A stretch of DNA of 64,000 nt from Eubacteriales bacterium. Its GTDB lineage: Bacteria > Bacillota > Clostridia > Oscillospirales > Butyricicoccaceae. The stretch is from NCBI GenBank assembly GCA_030523305.1, contig JAUNIY010000001.1:1-64000 (forward strand), written 5' to 3'. Position numbers and translations under genes: made by a program. Position 1 is the stretch's first letter, and each line of letters starts with the position of its first letter. The notes beneath the pieces are model-generated. The model had not been told where the DNA came from, made no database searches, and saw only the letters and a program-made list of their open reading frames with translations. Below are positions 24,161 through 31,964 of the stretch, piece after piece.

Positions 24161-25218
24161 TATTCCCCCAATTTTTCCACCTTCGTACCGGTATAATAAT
24201 GCAGCAGGATATCCTGATAGCTGCTGCCGTTTTCCGCCATGCTTTTCGCGCCGTATTGGCTCATACCGACGCCATGCCCATAGCCCTGTGTATGGAACGT
24301 AATGGAGGTATCGGTCGTGCTGATGGTAAAGTGCGTGGAATTGAGCTGGAATAATGTGCGCACTTCGGTGCCTTTGAGCGATTCGCCGCCGATTTTGCAG
24401 CTTGTGACGCCGCCGGCTTCCGAGCTTTCGATGTCAGTAAACCACGTTTTGGGCAAGCCTGTCAGGTTGATATCGGGATATTTCGCCAGCATAATCTGCC
24501 GGAATTCTTCCGCGCCCAGCGTGACCGATGCGTCGTATTCCGGGCAGCTGTCGTCCCCTTCGCTGTCCACCGTGACAAGATATGGGATGTCCGTCCCCCA
24601 AACGCTGACGGCGGATTCTGTCTCCTGGGCGGCAGCGGAATGAAATACCGCTACAATCGGACTTCCATTGTATGTGATGATCTCTCCTGCCGTGGCGTTT
24701 ACCGCGTCCTCAATCTTTTGCCGCCATTCCTCCGCCTTGCTGCCCCACAGGTCTTTTGCCTGCGTGTCCAGATCGACAAAGGCCGCGCAGTGGGTATAAT
24801 CGTCGCATACCACGGCATCGGGATGTGTCTGGTCGGTCCCCTGCGATTGTTTGTACATGGCATAGGTGCGCGCCGCAACTGCCTGCGCCTTGATCGCCTC
24901 TTCCGGGAACGACGCGGGAATTTCTGCTGCCACCGTGCCCGCTGCATACTGCTCCAACGTCATTTCCCGCACCGTGCCATTGACAGAAACTGCAAGCATC
25001 TGTCCGTCATCCTGCGTTTCTTCTGTTGTTTCCGCCGTGTTTTCGTTCCCTTCGTCGCTATTTTCCTGCGTTTCCTGCGATTCCAGCCGGTTTTCTACGT
25101 TTTGAACCGTGTGGACCGGTCGCTCTTCTGCCCTCTTGTCTTGATATGTTTGGAACCCCACAGGTACGATATATACAAAAAATATGACGATGATAACCAA
25201 AACAACAATGCGTTTCAT
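24160..25218 (-). CDS. spoIID: Stage II sporulation protein D (SpoIID)
   Basis: SpoIID is the lytic transglycosylase that removes peptidoglycan during engulfment of the forespore, acting with SpoIIM and SpoIIP in the mother cell. The 352-residue protein has an N-terminal membrane anchor (residues about 3-23), a disordered Glu/Thr/Gln linker (about 35-75) and the SpoIID/LytB domain with EQYAAGTVAAEIPASFPEEAIKAQAVAARTYA (catalytic Glu in AAEIP). It ends with the conserved GYGHGVGMSQYGAKSMA near residue 315. I start at the ATG at 25218, 8 bases after AAAGGA. It lies divergent from citrate synthase; the SpoIIQ-like gene is 2 kb away on the same strand. Confidence 0.93.
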   Translation of the reverse strand: MKRIVVLVIIVIFFVYIVPVGFQTYQDKRAEERPVHTVQNVENRLESQETQENSDEGNENTAETTEETQDDGQMLAVSVNGTVREMTLEQYAAGTVAAEIPASFPEEAIKAQAVAARTYAMYKQSQGTDQTHPDAVVCDDYTHCAAFVDLDTQAKDLWGSKAEEWRQKIEDAVNATAGEIITYNGSPIVAVFHSAAAQETESAVSVWGTDIPYLVTVDSEGDDSCPEYDASVTLGAEEFRQIMLAKYPDINLTGLPKTWFTDIESSEAGGVTSCKIGGESLKGTEVRTLFQLNSTHFTISTTDTSITFHTQGYGHGVGMSQYGAKSMAENGSSYQDILLHYYTGTKVEKLGE

Positions 25219-25250
25219 GGTATATTTCCTTTCCCTTCCGTCAGCTGTAT

Positions 25251-25279
25251 TTGACATATTTGCAGGATTGATGTAATAT
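25251..25279 (+). promoter_or_regulatory. Promoter of the citrate synthase gene
   Basis: A perfect TTGACA (25251-25256), a 17-base spacer and TAATAT (25274-25279), about 90 bases before the start codon. Confidence 0.75.
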
Positions 25280-25305
25280 ATAATTCATAAACGCACTCTT
25301 ACTCT

Positions 25306-25337
25306 GTTTCCTGCCCCGTTCCCTCCCCACAGGAAAC
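25306..25337 (+). promoter_or_regulatory. Leader hairpin with C-rich loop before citrate synthase
   Basis: GTTTCCTG (25306-25313) and CAGGAAAC (25330-25337) pair perfectly around a 16-base loop made almost only of C and T. It lies between the promoter and the ribosome site (GAGGTG). No terminator T-run follows, so a stability or regulatory element is more likely. Confidence 0.5.
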
Positions 25338-25366
25338 GGATACTTGAATGACGAGGTGATTTTTGA

Positions 25367-26731
25367 ATGGTCGATGAAATGAAAGATATGCGTTCCTCCG
25401 TTATTGACAACCTATGCGATAACTTTAAACAAAATAACCTGATCCAGCCGAAAATGTTTGCCAAGTACGACGTAAAGCGCGGTCTGCGCAATGCGGACGG
25501 CACCGGTGTGCTGGCTGGTATTACCTGTGTATCCAACGTACACGGTTATATGGTAAACGAAGGTGAAGTTGAACCGATCGAAGGCCGTTTGACCTATCGC
25601 GGGCACAACCTGTATGACTTGCTGGACGGGTTTGATATGGAAGACCGCTTTGGTTTCCCGGAAACCTCCTATCTGTTGCTCTCCGGCTCCTTGCCCAACC
25701 AGCAGCAGCTCGATGCGTTCACCGATCTGCTTGCAGACGACTGCTCGCTCCCGGATGGCTTTACAGAGGATGTCATCATGCGCGCGCCGAGCCGCGACCT
25801 GATGAACAAGCTGGCGGTTTCTACGCTGGCCTTGTATTCCTATGACCCCAATCCGGATGATACCAGCCTGGAAAATATGGTACGCCAGGCAATCAGCCTG
25901 ATTGCGAAATTCCCGGTCATCATCTCCCATGCATACCAGGCAAAACGCCGGTATTTCGACAATGCGTCAATGTTCCTGCATATGCCGGACCGCAACTATA
26001 CCACGGCGGAAAATATCCTGAGCCTGATCCGTCCGGACGGCATGTTTACCCGCGAAGAGGCCATGCTGCTTGACCGCTGCCTGATTATCCATGCAGAGCA
26101 CGGCGGCGGCAACAACTCCGCGTTTACCACCCGCGTTGTCTCCTCTTCCGCTACCGATACCTATTCCGCTATCGCGGCTGCCATCGGCTCACTCAAAGGC
26201 CCGCGCCACGGCGGCGCCAATCTGCGCGTATGTCAGCAGTTTGACGAGATGAAAGCCAACATCTCCAACTGGGAAGATGAAGACGAAGTCCTGGATTACC
26301 TGTGCAAGATCATGAACAAGGAAGCTGGCGACGGCTCCGGCTTGATTTACGGCATGGGCCATGCGGTCTATACGCTGTCTGACCCGCGCGCCGTAGCGCT
26401 CAAAAATACTGCGCGCCCGCTGGCCGCAGAAAAGGGCTTCGAGCGTGAATTCAACCTGATTGAGCTGACCGAACGCCTTGCACCCGAAGCCTTTTACCGC
26501 GTGCGCGGCGAGCACAAAATCATGTGTGCCAATGTGGATATGTATTCCGGCCTGGTTTATCAGATGCTGGGAATTCCGCAGGAAATGTATACTCCGTTGT
26601 TCGCCACCGCCCGTATTGTCGGCTGGCTGGCGCACCGCATCGAGGAAGTCACCACCGGCGGCAAGATCATCCGCCCGGCATACAAGCCGATCATCTCCCG
26701 CTCCGGTTATACGCCGGTTGCCAATCGGTAA
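25367..26731 (+). CDS. Citrate synthase (citrate/2-methylcitrate synthase family)
   Basis: Condenses acetyl-CoA with oxaloacetate to citrate, feeding the oxidative branch to 2-oxoglutarate and glutamate. The 454-residue length is that of the long clostridial type with an N-terminal extension of about 50 residues. Motifs seen are IEGRLTYRGHNLYDLL near residue 65, the first active-site His in IIHAEHGGGNNSAFTTRVV near residue 243, GSLKGPRHGGAN near residue 278 (second His), and GMGHAVYTLSDPRA near residue 326 (third His region, with the catalytic Asp). The C-terminal Arg comes in VRGEHKIMCANVDMYSGLVYQMLGIP. The start ATG is 8 bases after GAGGTG. No aconitase or isocitrate dehydrogenase gene is adjacent. 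A 2-methylcitrate activity cannot be excluded. Confidence 0.93.
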   Translation: MVDEMKDMRSSVIDNLCDNFKQNNLIQPKMFAKYDVKRGLRNADGTGVLAGITCVSNVHGYMVNEGEVEPIEGRLTYRGHNLYDLLDGFDMEDRFGFPETSYLLLSGSLPNQQQLDAFTDLLADDCSLPDGFTEDVIMRAPSRDLMNKLAVSTLALYSYDPNPDDTSLENMVRQAISLIAKFPVIISHAYQAKRRYFDNASMFLHMPDRNYTTAENILSLIRPDGMFTREEAMLLDRCLIIHAEHGGGNNSAFTTRVVSSSATDTYSAIAAAIGSLKGPRHGGANLRVCQQFDEMKANISNWEDEDEVLDYLCKIMNKEAGDGSGLIYGMGHAVYTLSDPRAVALKNTARPLAAEKGFEREFNLIELTERLAPEAFYRVRGEHKIMCANVDMYSGLVYQMLGIPQEMYTPLFATARIVGWLAHRIEEVTTGGKIIRPAYKPIISRSGYTPVANR

Positions 26732-26761
26732 TCTAGCAATATCAGAACAACACAAGCATAA

Positions 26762-26797
26762 CGGCTCCCTCGTCGAAAGGACAGGGGAGCCGCTTTT
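26762..26797 (+). terminator. Terminator of citrate synthase
   Basis: CGGCTCCC and GGGAGCCG pair around a 14-base loop and are followed by CTTTTTGC. Confidence 0.85.
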
Positions 26798-26811
26798 TGC
26801 GCACAAACAGA

Positions 26812-26981
26812 AAAAAGCCGCCAGTGCATGAAGCACTGGCGGCCTGCATGTCGTGGAAGTTTGGGGGATGATAAGAACACAACATGCAAAATTGGGGATG
26901 ATATAAAGCACTATCTGGGGGATTGATCGTGCTTTAAACAAAATGGGATTTTGTTGGGCTCGATTGTCTCCAATCGAGCTT
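26812..26981 (-). ncRNA. Candidate small regulatory RNA with five hairpins and C-rich loops
   Basis: A strong promoter (26988-27017) and a strong terminator frame a transcript of about 170 bases with no ribosome site. Read on the minus strand it folds as: H1 GCTCGATTG-GAGA-CAATCGAGC (26958-26979, GNRA-type loop at the very 5' end); H2 AACAAAAT-CCC-ATTTTGTT (26937-26955); H3 AAAGCAC/GTGCTTT (26905-26935) exposing CAATCCCCCAG; a linker with CATCCCCAA; H4 GCATGTTGTG/CACGACATGC (26846-26887, ten pairs) exposing CATCCCCCAAA; and terminator H5 GCCGCCAGTGC/GCACTGGCGGC (26817-26843) with six U residues. Unpaired C-runs of this kind in Firmicute small RNAs (for example RsaE-like RNAs) pair with G-rich ribosome sites. 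The in-frame open stretch on this strand runs on into the antisense of citrate synthase and has no ribosome site, so I do not call a protein. Confidence 0.8.
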
Positions 26982-26987
26982 GTCATT

Positions 26988-27017
26988 ATTATAACCTATG
27001 GAAGAGCCAAAAGTCAA
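26988..27017 (-). promoter_or_regulatory. Promoter of the candidate small RNA
   Basis: TTGACT (27012-27017), an 18-base spacer and a perfect TATAAT (26988-26993) on the minus strand. The first hairpin of the RNA begins at 26979, right at the predicted start. Confidence 0.8.
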
Positions 27018-27086
27018 TAGCTCTTATTCGATTCACCGTAAATTTCATTATTTTTTCTTTTGGTAAATCCTTCCTGTCTTCGCCGC

Positions 27087-27812
27087 TTAGCCGTTTTGAT
27101 ACAGCCCCTCCGGGTCCACTGCTTCCTCTCCTTTGGTCACAGCCAGGTGTAAATGTACACCCTGCTCCTGCTCCAGCGGCATCGGGTCGCCCAACACGGC
27201 AATCTGACTTCCGCCGGATACATTGTCGCCTTCGGAAACTGCAATTTCATCCAATCCGGCATACCGGCTGGTCATATCCTGCGCATGACTGAGTACAACA
27301 TATTTGCCATAGATGGCGTCGTCTCCAACCTCCACAACCGTACCGGATGCGATGGCGCATACGGAGTCTCCTGCGTTTCCGCTGTAATCTGCCGCCTCAT
27401 GCGTCCGCCAGTCGCCGGTCGTCTCATCATAGGCAAGCGTATCGGCCGAAAAGGCACGCGATACCTCGCCCGTCATCGGCGGCGTAAAGGTGAGCGCAGC
27501 CGCAGCTTCTACTTCTTCCTCCGCAGCGGTTGTTTGTTCTGCCGGCTCTTCCTCCACCGGTTCCTCGGCTTCCTCTTCCTCGGTGGTATCCGGCGTGGTA
27601 TCCATCGCGGGAACCCGGTCGATGGTGTCCGACGCCGTTACGCTTTCATCCGCTTCATACAAGTAGCCATCCAGCGGATCCTGTTCCTCCGTAGAGGCCG
27701 GTGTGGCAAACAATACGTATGCCGCCACGGCAATTGCCAGCAGGCAGAGCATCAGGATCATGTAAAAGCCCTTTTCCTCTGACCACCATTGTGCCCCATT
27801 TGTTTTTTTCAT
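27087..27812 (-). CDS. M23 family peptidase, SpoIIQ-like
   Basis: A 241-residue bitopic membrane protein. One membrane helix occupies residues about 17-36, a long acidic Glu/Thr/Ala linker about 38-105, and a LytM/M23 domain about 110-235. The domain keeps the zinc ligands expected for an active endopeptidase: HEAAD (HxxxD) near residue 138 and HLHL (HxH) near residue 219. In clostridia SpoIIQ retains such residues, spans the forespore membrane and binds SpoIIIAH across the septum. Three points favour this assignment: architecture, closeness to spoIID, and a near-perfect forespore sigma-G/F promoter upstream. A vegetative M23 hydrolase is the alternative. The ATG is preceded by TTCAGGAGATGTTCAG. 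Confidence 0.82.
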   Translation of the reverse strand: MKKTNGAQWWSEEKGFYMILMLCLLAIAVAAYVLFATPASTEEQDPLDGYLYEADESVTASDTIDRVPAMDTTPDTTEEEEAEEPVEEEPAEQTTAAEEEVEAAAALTFTPPMTGEVSRAFSADTLAYDETTGDWRTHEAADYSGNAGDSVCAIASGTVVEVGDDAIYGKYVVLSHAQDMTSRYAGLDEIAVSEGDNVSGGSQIAVLGDPMPLEQEQGVHLHLAVTKGEEAVDPEGLYQNG

Positions 27813-27859
27813 CTGAACATCTCCTGAACGATTGAATTTTGATGCGGTTTGTTTGCTGG

Positions 27860-27889
27860 TAGTATGGTCAAAACAAAGGGGAAATATAC
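27860..27889 (-). promoter_or_regulatory. Sigma-G/sigma-F consensus promoter of the SpoIIQ-like gene
   Basis: On the minus strand GTATA (27885-27889), exactly 18 bases, then CATACTA (27860-27866), a full match to GnATR-N18-CATnnTA. It lies 48 bases before the start codon. Confidence 0.8.
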
Positions 27890-27898
27890 AAAATTTTC

Positions 27899-27946
27899 AA
27901 AACGCTGCGCGCTGCCTGCGCCATCGGTCCGTTTGCAGCGTTTTTT
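27899..27946 (+). terminator. Orphan terminator-like hairpin
   Basis: AACGCTGC (27901-27908) pairs with GCAGCGTT (27935-27942), followed on the plus strand by TTTT. No gene ends here on the plus strand. It may close an unseen short transcript or insulate the regulator promoter that follows. The remainder of the 27813-28150 gap holds the promoters listed separately. Confidence 0.45.
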
Positions 27947-28041
27947 GTTACAAAAAATGCGTGCTCCGGCCGTCTGTTTTGCAGCAAAAAGTAAAATCGA
28001 AAAATTTTTCTGTTTTTTGACATCGAATCGAAAAAAAACTA

Positions 28042-28091
28042 TTGCGCGCCGCGCAAAGAAGTGTATAATAGAGCCTGTAGTTTTATAAACT
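28042..28091 (+). promoter_or_regulatory. Promoter and possible operator of the regulator-pot operon
   Basis: TTGCGC (28042-28047), 16 bases and a perfect TATAAT (28064-28069). Just at the predicted start lies a perfect inverted repeat AGTTT-TAT-AAACT (28079-28091), with a further AGTTT half-site about 19 bases on. The position suits a repressor, plausibly the cupin regulator itself. Confidence 0.6.
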
Positions 28092-28150
28092 GCAACAAAA
28101 AGTTTAGTATTTGTAAAGGAGGGCCCGCGCCGGTATCTGTCCGGCCCAGT

Positions 28151-28684
28151 ATGAAAATCGGTTCCAAACTCAAACGGATGCGCACGCAAAAGGGTCTTAC
28201 GCTGGAGGAGCTTGCCTCCCGCTGCGAGCTGACCAAGGGCTTTCTGTCCCAGCTCGAACGCGACCTGACCAGCCCATCCATCGCAACGCTTGCCGATATC
28301 CTGGAGGCGCTTGGCTCCTCCCTATCGGAATTTTTCCGCGATTCCCCGGAGGAACAGGTCGTCTTTCATCAGACGGATTTCTTTGCCGACGAGCGCGAGG
28401 GCTATACCATCCGCTGGATTGTACCCAACACGCAAAAAAATGAAATGGAGCCTGTCCTCTTGGACATCCCGCAGGGCGGTCGGTCATTTTCCTCCGGCCC
28501 GCACAGCGGCGAGGAATTTGGCTATGTCCTCTCCGGCTCGGTCACGCTGGTGACCGATGCCGCATCCTATGCCGTCCGCCAGGGAGAAACCTTCTATTTG
28601 GACGGGAAAACCAGCCACTATATCCGCAACGACAAAAAACGGACGGCGCAAATCCTTTGGGTGTGCACCCCGCCGTTGTTTTAA
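28151..28684 (+). CDS. XRE-family regulator with cupin domain (PuuR-like)
   Basis: A 177-residue regulator with an N-terminal helix-turn-helix (residues about 4-58: GSKLKRMRTQKGLTLEELA, then LTKGFLSQLERDLTSPSIATLADILEAL) and a C-terminal cupin (about 110-175, with GPHSGEEFGYVLSG and GETFYLDGKTSHYIRN). This arrangement is that of PuuR-type regulators, which sense putrescine or similar ligands. It is followed 67 bases later by potABCD, so it most likely controls polyamine uptake. The only ATG in frame with the domain is at 28151, yet the best ribosome site (AAAGGAGG) is 28 bases upstream, with a GGG...CCGG/CCGG...CCC fold between that may bring the two together. Confidence 0.88.
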   Translation: MKIGSKLKRMRTQKGLTLEELASRCELTKGFLSQLERDLTSPSIATLADILEALGSSLSEFFRDSPEEQVVFHQTDFFADEREGYTIRWIVPNTQKNEMEPVLLDIPQGGRSFSSGPHSGEEFGYVLSGSVTLVTDAASYAVRQGETFYLDGKTSHYIRNDKKRTAQILWVCTPPLF

Positions 28685-28751
28685 AGAAGCCTGGGAGCGG
28701 TTCCGTTTCACCGCCACATGGCGCCCGATCAAAAAAAGTTAGGAGAGAGAA

Positions 28752-30326
28752 ATGAAAAAACTGATCGAACTGAAGAACATCGTCAAGGATTTTGACGGCC
28801 AGCGCGTGCTCAATGGCATTTCGCTGGACATCTATGAAAATGAATTTGTCACGCTGCTCGGCCCTTCGGGCTGCGGCAAGACGACGCTGCTCCGCATCAT
28901 AGCCGGCTTTCTGGATGCGGACGACGGACAAGTTCTCTTTGACGGGCAGGACATTTCCGGCCTGCCGCCGTACAAGCGCGAGGTCAACACCGTATTCCAG
29001 AAATACGCGCTGTTCCCCCACCTGAATGTGTACGATAACATCGCCTTTGGTTTGAATCTGAAAAAAGAGCCGAAAGATATCATTGAGCAGAAGGTCAAGC
29101 GTATGCTCCGCCTGGTCGGCCTGCGCGGCTTTGACAAGCGCCGCATCAGCCAGATGTCCGGTGGCCAGCAGCAGCGCGTCGCCATTGCCCGCGCGCTGGT
29201 CAATGAGCCGAAGGTCCTGCTGCTGGATGAACCGCTGGGCGCGCTCGACCTCAAGCTGCGCAAGGAAATGCAGCGCGAAATGAAACAGATCCAGCAGGAA
29301 GTCGGCATCACGTTTATTTTCGTCACGCATGACCAGGAAGAAGCGCTCACGATGTCGGACAAAATCGTCGTCATGAAGGAAGGCAACATCGAGCAGCTCG
29401 GCTCCCCGGTGGATATCTACAACGAGCCGGTCAACCGCTATGTCGCCAACTTCATCGGCGAAAGCAATATTGTCGACGGCGTGATGCCGTGCGACAACCG
29501 CGTCATCTTCGACGGGCATCCGTTCACCTGTGTGGACGGCGGCTTTGCAAAGGACGAAGAGGTCGATGTCGTCATCCGGCCGGAGGATCTTGATATCGTC
29601 CCGCCGCAGGAAGGGCTGCTGCGCGGACATGTCAAGTCTGTGCTGTTCAAGGGTGTCCACTACGATACCATTGTGGAAACGCGTCAGGGTACTTCCATCA
29701 CGGTCAAAATGAATATCACCGAAGAAAAGCCGGTGGTCAACGAAGCGGCTGGTGAGCTGATGGACGCCGACAGCTTCTATCTGGACCGGGACGATGTGGC
29801 CGAGCTGACCGAGTCCATGATTATCGCCCGTTCCAACGCGCAGGCATGGAGCCGCGACACGGAAGAAGGAATTTCGATCGCCCGCATCTCCTATGACATC
29901 AAGCCGGAAAACGGCCGGTATCCGGTCACGTTCTCCACGGCAGCAGGCACAAGCGTCACCGTAGACATGATTGTTGAGGACGCCAACCGCGTGGTCTCAG
30001 AACAATACCAGGAGGAAATCTATGCGGTGAATTTCTCCAAATCGGTGGACGACATCAAGGAATCGCTGACGCTGGACAACGACCTGATCGTCTGGGCAGA
30101 CGCCTCCGCCTGGAGCCTCGCGCCGGAGGACGACGGCGCGCGCATCCGCATTACCGACGTCATCTATGATTTCGACTGGGAGCACATCACACCGGGCGTC
30201 TATGACGTCACGTTCGCTACCAAAGGCTCCGAATACAAAGTTGCGACGACCGACCGCACCGAGCCGGGCGATTTCGTCGGCCTGAAATTTACGCCGGACG
30301 ACATCCATATCATGAGAAAGGGGTAA
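28752..30326 (+). CDS. potA: Spermidine/putrescine ABC transporter ATPase with extended C-terminal domain
   Basis: PotA powers polyamine import through PotBC. Residues about 4-240 are a standard ABC domain with Walker [10 protein letters not shown] (37-45), signature MSGGQQQR (135-142) and Walker [12 protein letters not shown] near 158. The C-terminal part is odd. The protein has 524 residues against a usual 350-380. A TOBE domain begins at about 295 ([19 protein letters not shown]) and finishes only at about 494-524 ([23 protein letters not shown]). Between these lie about 175 extra residues with two similar halves, each with an Ala-x-AW pair, an I-x-YD or V-I-YD strand and a G-x-Y-x-VTF strand (RYPVTFST and VYDVTFAT). 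The reading frame is intact and codon use matches the neighbours. GGAGAGAG precedes the ATG. First gene of potABCD. Confidence 0.93.
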   Translation: MKKLIELKNIVKDFDGQRVLNGISLDIYENEFVTLLGPSGCGKTTLLRIIAGFLDADDGQVLFDGQDISGLPPYKREVNTVFQKYALFPHLNVYDNIAFGLNLKKEPKDIIEQKVKRMLRLVGLRGFDKRRISQMSGGQQQRVAIARALVNEPKVLLLDEPLGALDLKLRKEMQREMKQIQQEVGITFIFVTHDQEEALTMSDKIVVMKEGNIEQLGSPVDIYNEPVNRYVANFIGESNIVDGVMPCDNRVIFDGHPFTCVDGGFAKDEEVDVVIRPEDLDIVPPQEGLLRGHVKSVLFKGVHYDTIVETRQGTSITVKMNITEEKPVVNEAAGELMDADSFYLDRDDVAELTESMIIARSNAQAWSRDTEEGISIARISYDIKPENGRYPVTFSTAAGTSVTVDMIVEDANRVVSEQYQEEIYAVNFSKSVDDIKESLTLDNDLIVWADASAWSLAPEDDGARIRITDVIYDFDWEHITPGVYDVTFATKGSEYKVATTDRTEPGDFVGLKFTPDDIHIMRKG

Positions 30327-30330
30327 GTAC

Positions 30331-31158
30331 ATGAAACAATTCCGTTCCATGGCATATCCGTATGTGGTCTGGATTGCCATCCTGATTATTATCCCGATGC
30401 TGCTCATCATCGCCTATGCCTTTACGGTGGAGGGTACCGCCTTCTTCCAGGGGCAATTCACGCTGGCGAACTTCGCGCGCTTTTTCAGCGACGCCGTGTT
30501 TTTGCAGGTGCTGCTGCGCTCGCTGCGCATCGCGATACTCACCACGGTAGTCTGTCTGCTGCTGGGCTATCCCGCAGCCTATGCGATTTCCCGCGCCGGC
30601 GCGAGCAGCACATTGCTCATCCTGATTATCACCCTGCCGACGTGGATCAACATGCTCGTGCGCACATACGCATGGGTCGGCATTTTGCAGGATGGCGGTG
30701 TCCTCAATGCCTTGCTCGGCCTGCTGCATCTCGGTCCATTCCAATTTATGTATACCGATTTTGCCGTGGTGCTCGGCATGGTATACAATTTCCTGCCGTT
30801 TATGATTTTGGAAATCCACACCTCGCTCTCCAAAATGGATCCATCCTATTTGGAAGCCGCCAGCGATTTGGGCGCAAACCATGTAAAGGCCTTCCTCAAG
30901 GTGACGCTCCCGCTGAGTGTCCCGGGGATCATTTCCGGCATTACGCTGGTGTTCCTGCCGGCAGTATCCTCGTTCTTCATCCCCAAGCTGCTGGGCGGCG
31001 GACAATATGTGCTGATCGGCAATGTCATCGAATCCCAATTCCTGACCTCCGGCAACTGGAGCTTCGGCAGCGCGCTGTCGCTGATTATGGTCATCATTAT
31101 TATGCTGTCCATGTATCTCACCCGCCGGATCGATAAAAACAGGGAGGACGCAATATGA
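30331..31158 (+). CDS. potB: Spermidine/putrescine ABC transporter permease PotB
   Basis: One of the two membrane subunits forming the polyamine channel. It has 275 residues and six membrane helices; the first contains PYVVWIAILIIIPMLLIIAYAF. The EAA loop that contacts the ATPase is seen as YLEAASDLGANHVKAFLKVTLPLSVPGI near residue 172. The segment LIITLPTWINMLVRTYAW near residue 98 is characteristic of PotB. The ATG follows AAAGGGG and lies 4 bases beyond the potA stop; the gene overlaps potC by 4 bases. Confidence 0.95.
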   Translation: MKQFRSMAYPYVVWIAILIIIPMLLIIAYAFTVEGTAFFQGQFTLANFARFFSDAVFLQVLLRSLRIAILTTVVCLLLGYPAAYAISRAGASSTLLILIITLPTWINMLVRTYAWVGILQDGGVLNALLGLLHLGPFQFMYTDFAVVLGMVYNFLPFMILEIHTSLSKMDPSYLEAASDLGANHVKAFLKVTLPLSVPGIISGITLVFLPAVSSFFIPKLLGGGQYVLIGNVIESQFLTSGNWSFGSALSLIMVIIIMLSMYLTRRIDKNREDAI

Positions 31159-31964
31159 AGCAGAAAAAACGCATCCATTGGACCCGCATCCTGCTGGCGG
31201 CTGTCATAATATTCTTCTATATCCCGATTGTCTACACCGTTGTGTTTTCCTTTAATTCCTCGCGTTCACTGACCACCTTTTCCGGTTTTTCACTGCGTTG
31301 GTATGAGAAAATGTTCTCGTCCTCCACGACAATGAACGCGATTTGGATGACCTTCCTCGTGGCAATCCTAGCAACGGTGATTTCCACCGTCATCGGCACC
31401 ATCACGGTCATCGGCCTGTCCAAATGCGGCAAGCCGCTGCGCCGCACGGTGAACATGGTCAACGACCTGCCCATTATGAACCCGGATATCGTCACCGCCA
31501 TCGGCCTGCTGATGTTCTTCGCCACGATGGAAATCAGCAAAGGCTTTCTGACCCTGCTGCTCGCGCACATCGCTTTTTGTACGCCGTATGTCATGCTGTC
31601 GATCACGCCGCGCCTGCGCACGCTGGATCCAAACCTGGCAGACGCTGCGCTCGATCTCGGCGCAAATCCCTGGCAGGCACTGCGCCACGCGATTATCCCG
31701 CAGCTTTCCCCCGGCATCTTTGCCGGCGCACTGATCGCCTTTACCATGTCGTTCGACGATTTTGTCATTTCCTATTTTGTCACCGGCAACGGCGTACAGA
31801 ATATTTCCATCCTCGTGTACACAATGTCCAAGCGCGTCAATCCGTCCATCAACGCGATTTCCACGCTGGTTATCGTCATCATCACCGCTGTGCTGCTGCT
31901 CATCAACCTGATCCCGCTCCTGCGTGACCGCGCGATGAACCGCAAAAGGGAGGAATCCGTATGA
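31155..31964 (+). CDS. potC: Spermidine/putrescine ABC transporter permease PotC
   Basis: The second membrane subunit of the polyamine importer, 269 residues with six helices. Family features are YIPIVYTVVFSFNSSRSLTTFSGFSLRWY near the N-terminus, MNPDIVTAIGLLMFF near residue 110 and the EAA loop NLADAALDLGANPWQALRHAIIPQLSPGI near residue 160, followed by TMSFDDFVISYFVTG. It overlaps potB and potD by 4 bases on each side (ATGA junctions), a sign of tight translational coupling and fixed stoichiometry. Confidence 0.95.
   Translation: MKQKKRIHWTRILLAAVIIFFYIPIVYTVVFSFNSSRSLTTFSGFSLRWYEKMFSSSTTMNAIWMTFLVAILATVISTVIGTITVIGLSKCGKPLRRTVNMVNDLPIMNPDIVTAIGLLMFFATMEISKGFLTLLLAHIAFCTPYVMLSITPRLRTLDPNLADAALDLGANPWQALRHAIIPQLSPGIFAGALIAFTMSFDDFVISYFVTGNGVQNISILVYTMSKRVNPSINAISTLVIVIITAVLLLINLIPLLRDRAMNRKREESV

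Noticed and set aside
26817-26981. 6S RNA or other housekeeping RNA
   Set aside because: 6S RNA needs one long rod with a central bubble; this RNA has five separate hairpins, and no SRP or tmRNA signature is visible.
26189-26986. A 265-codon open frame antisense to the end of citrate synthase
   Set aside because: It has no ribosome site, begins at the start of the small RNA transcript and owes its length to the coding bias of the opposite strand; the small RNA explains the region better.
28752-30326. Fusion of potA with a neighbouring gene
   Set aside because: The extra residues lie inside the C-terminal domain and the final strands of the normal domain follow them, so it is an insertion, not an end-to-end fusion.
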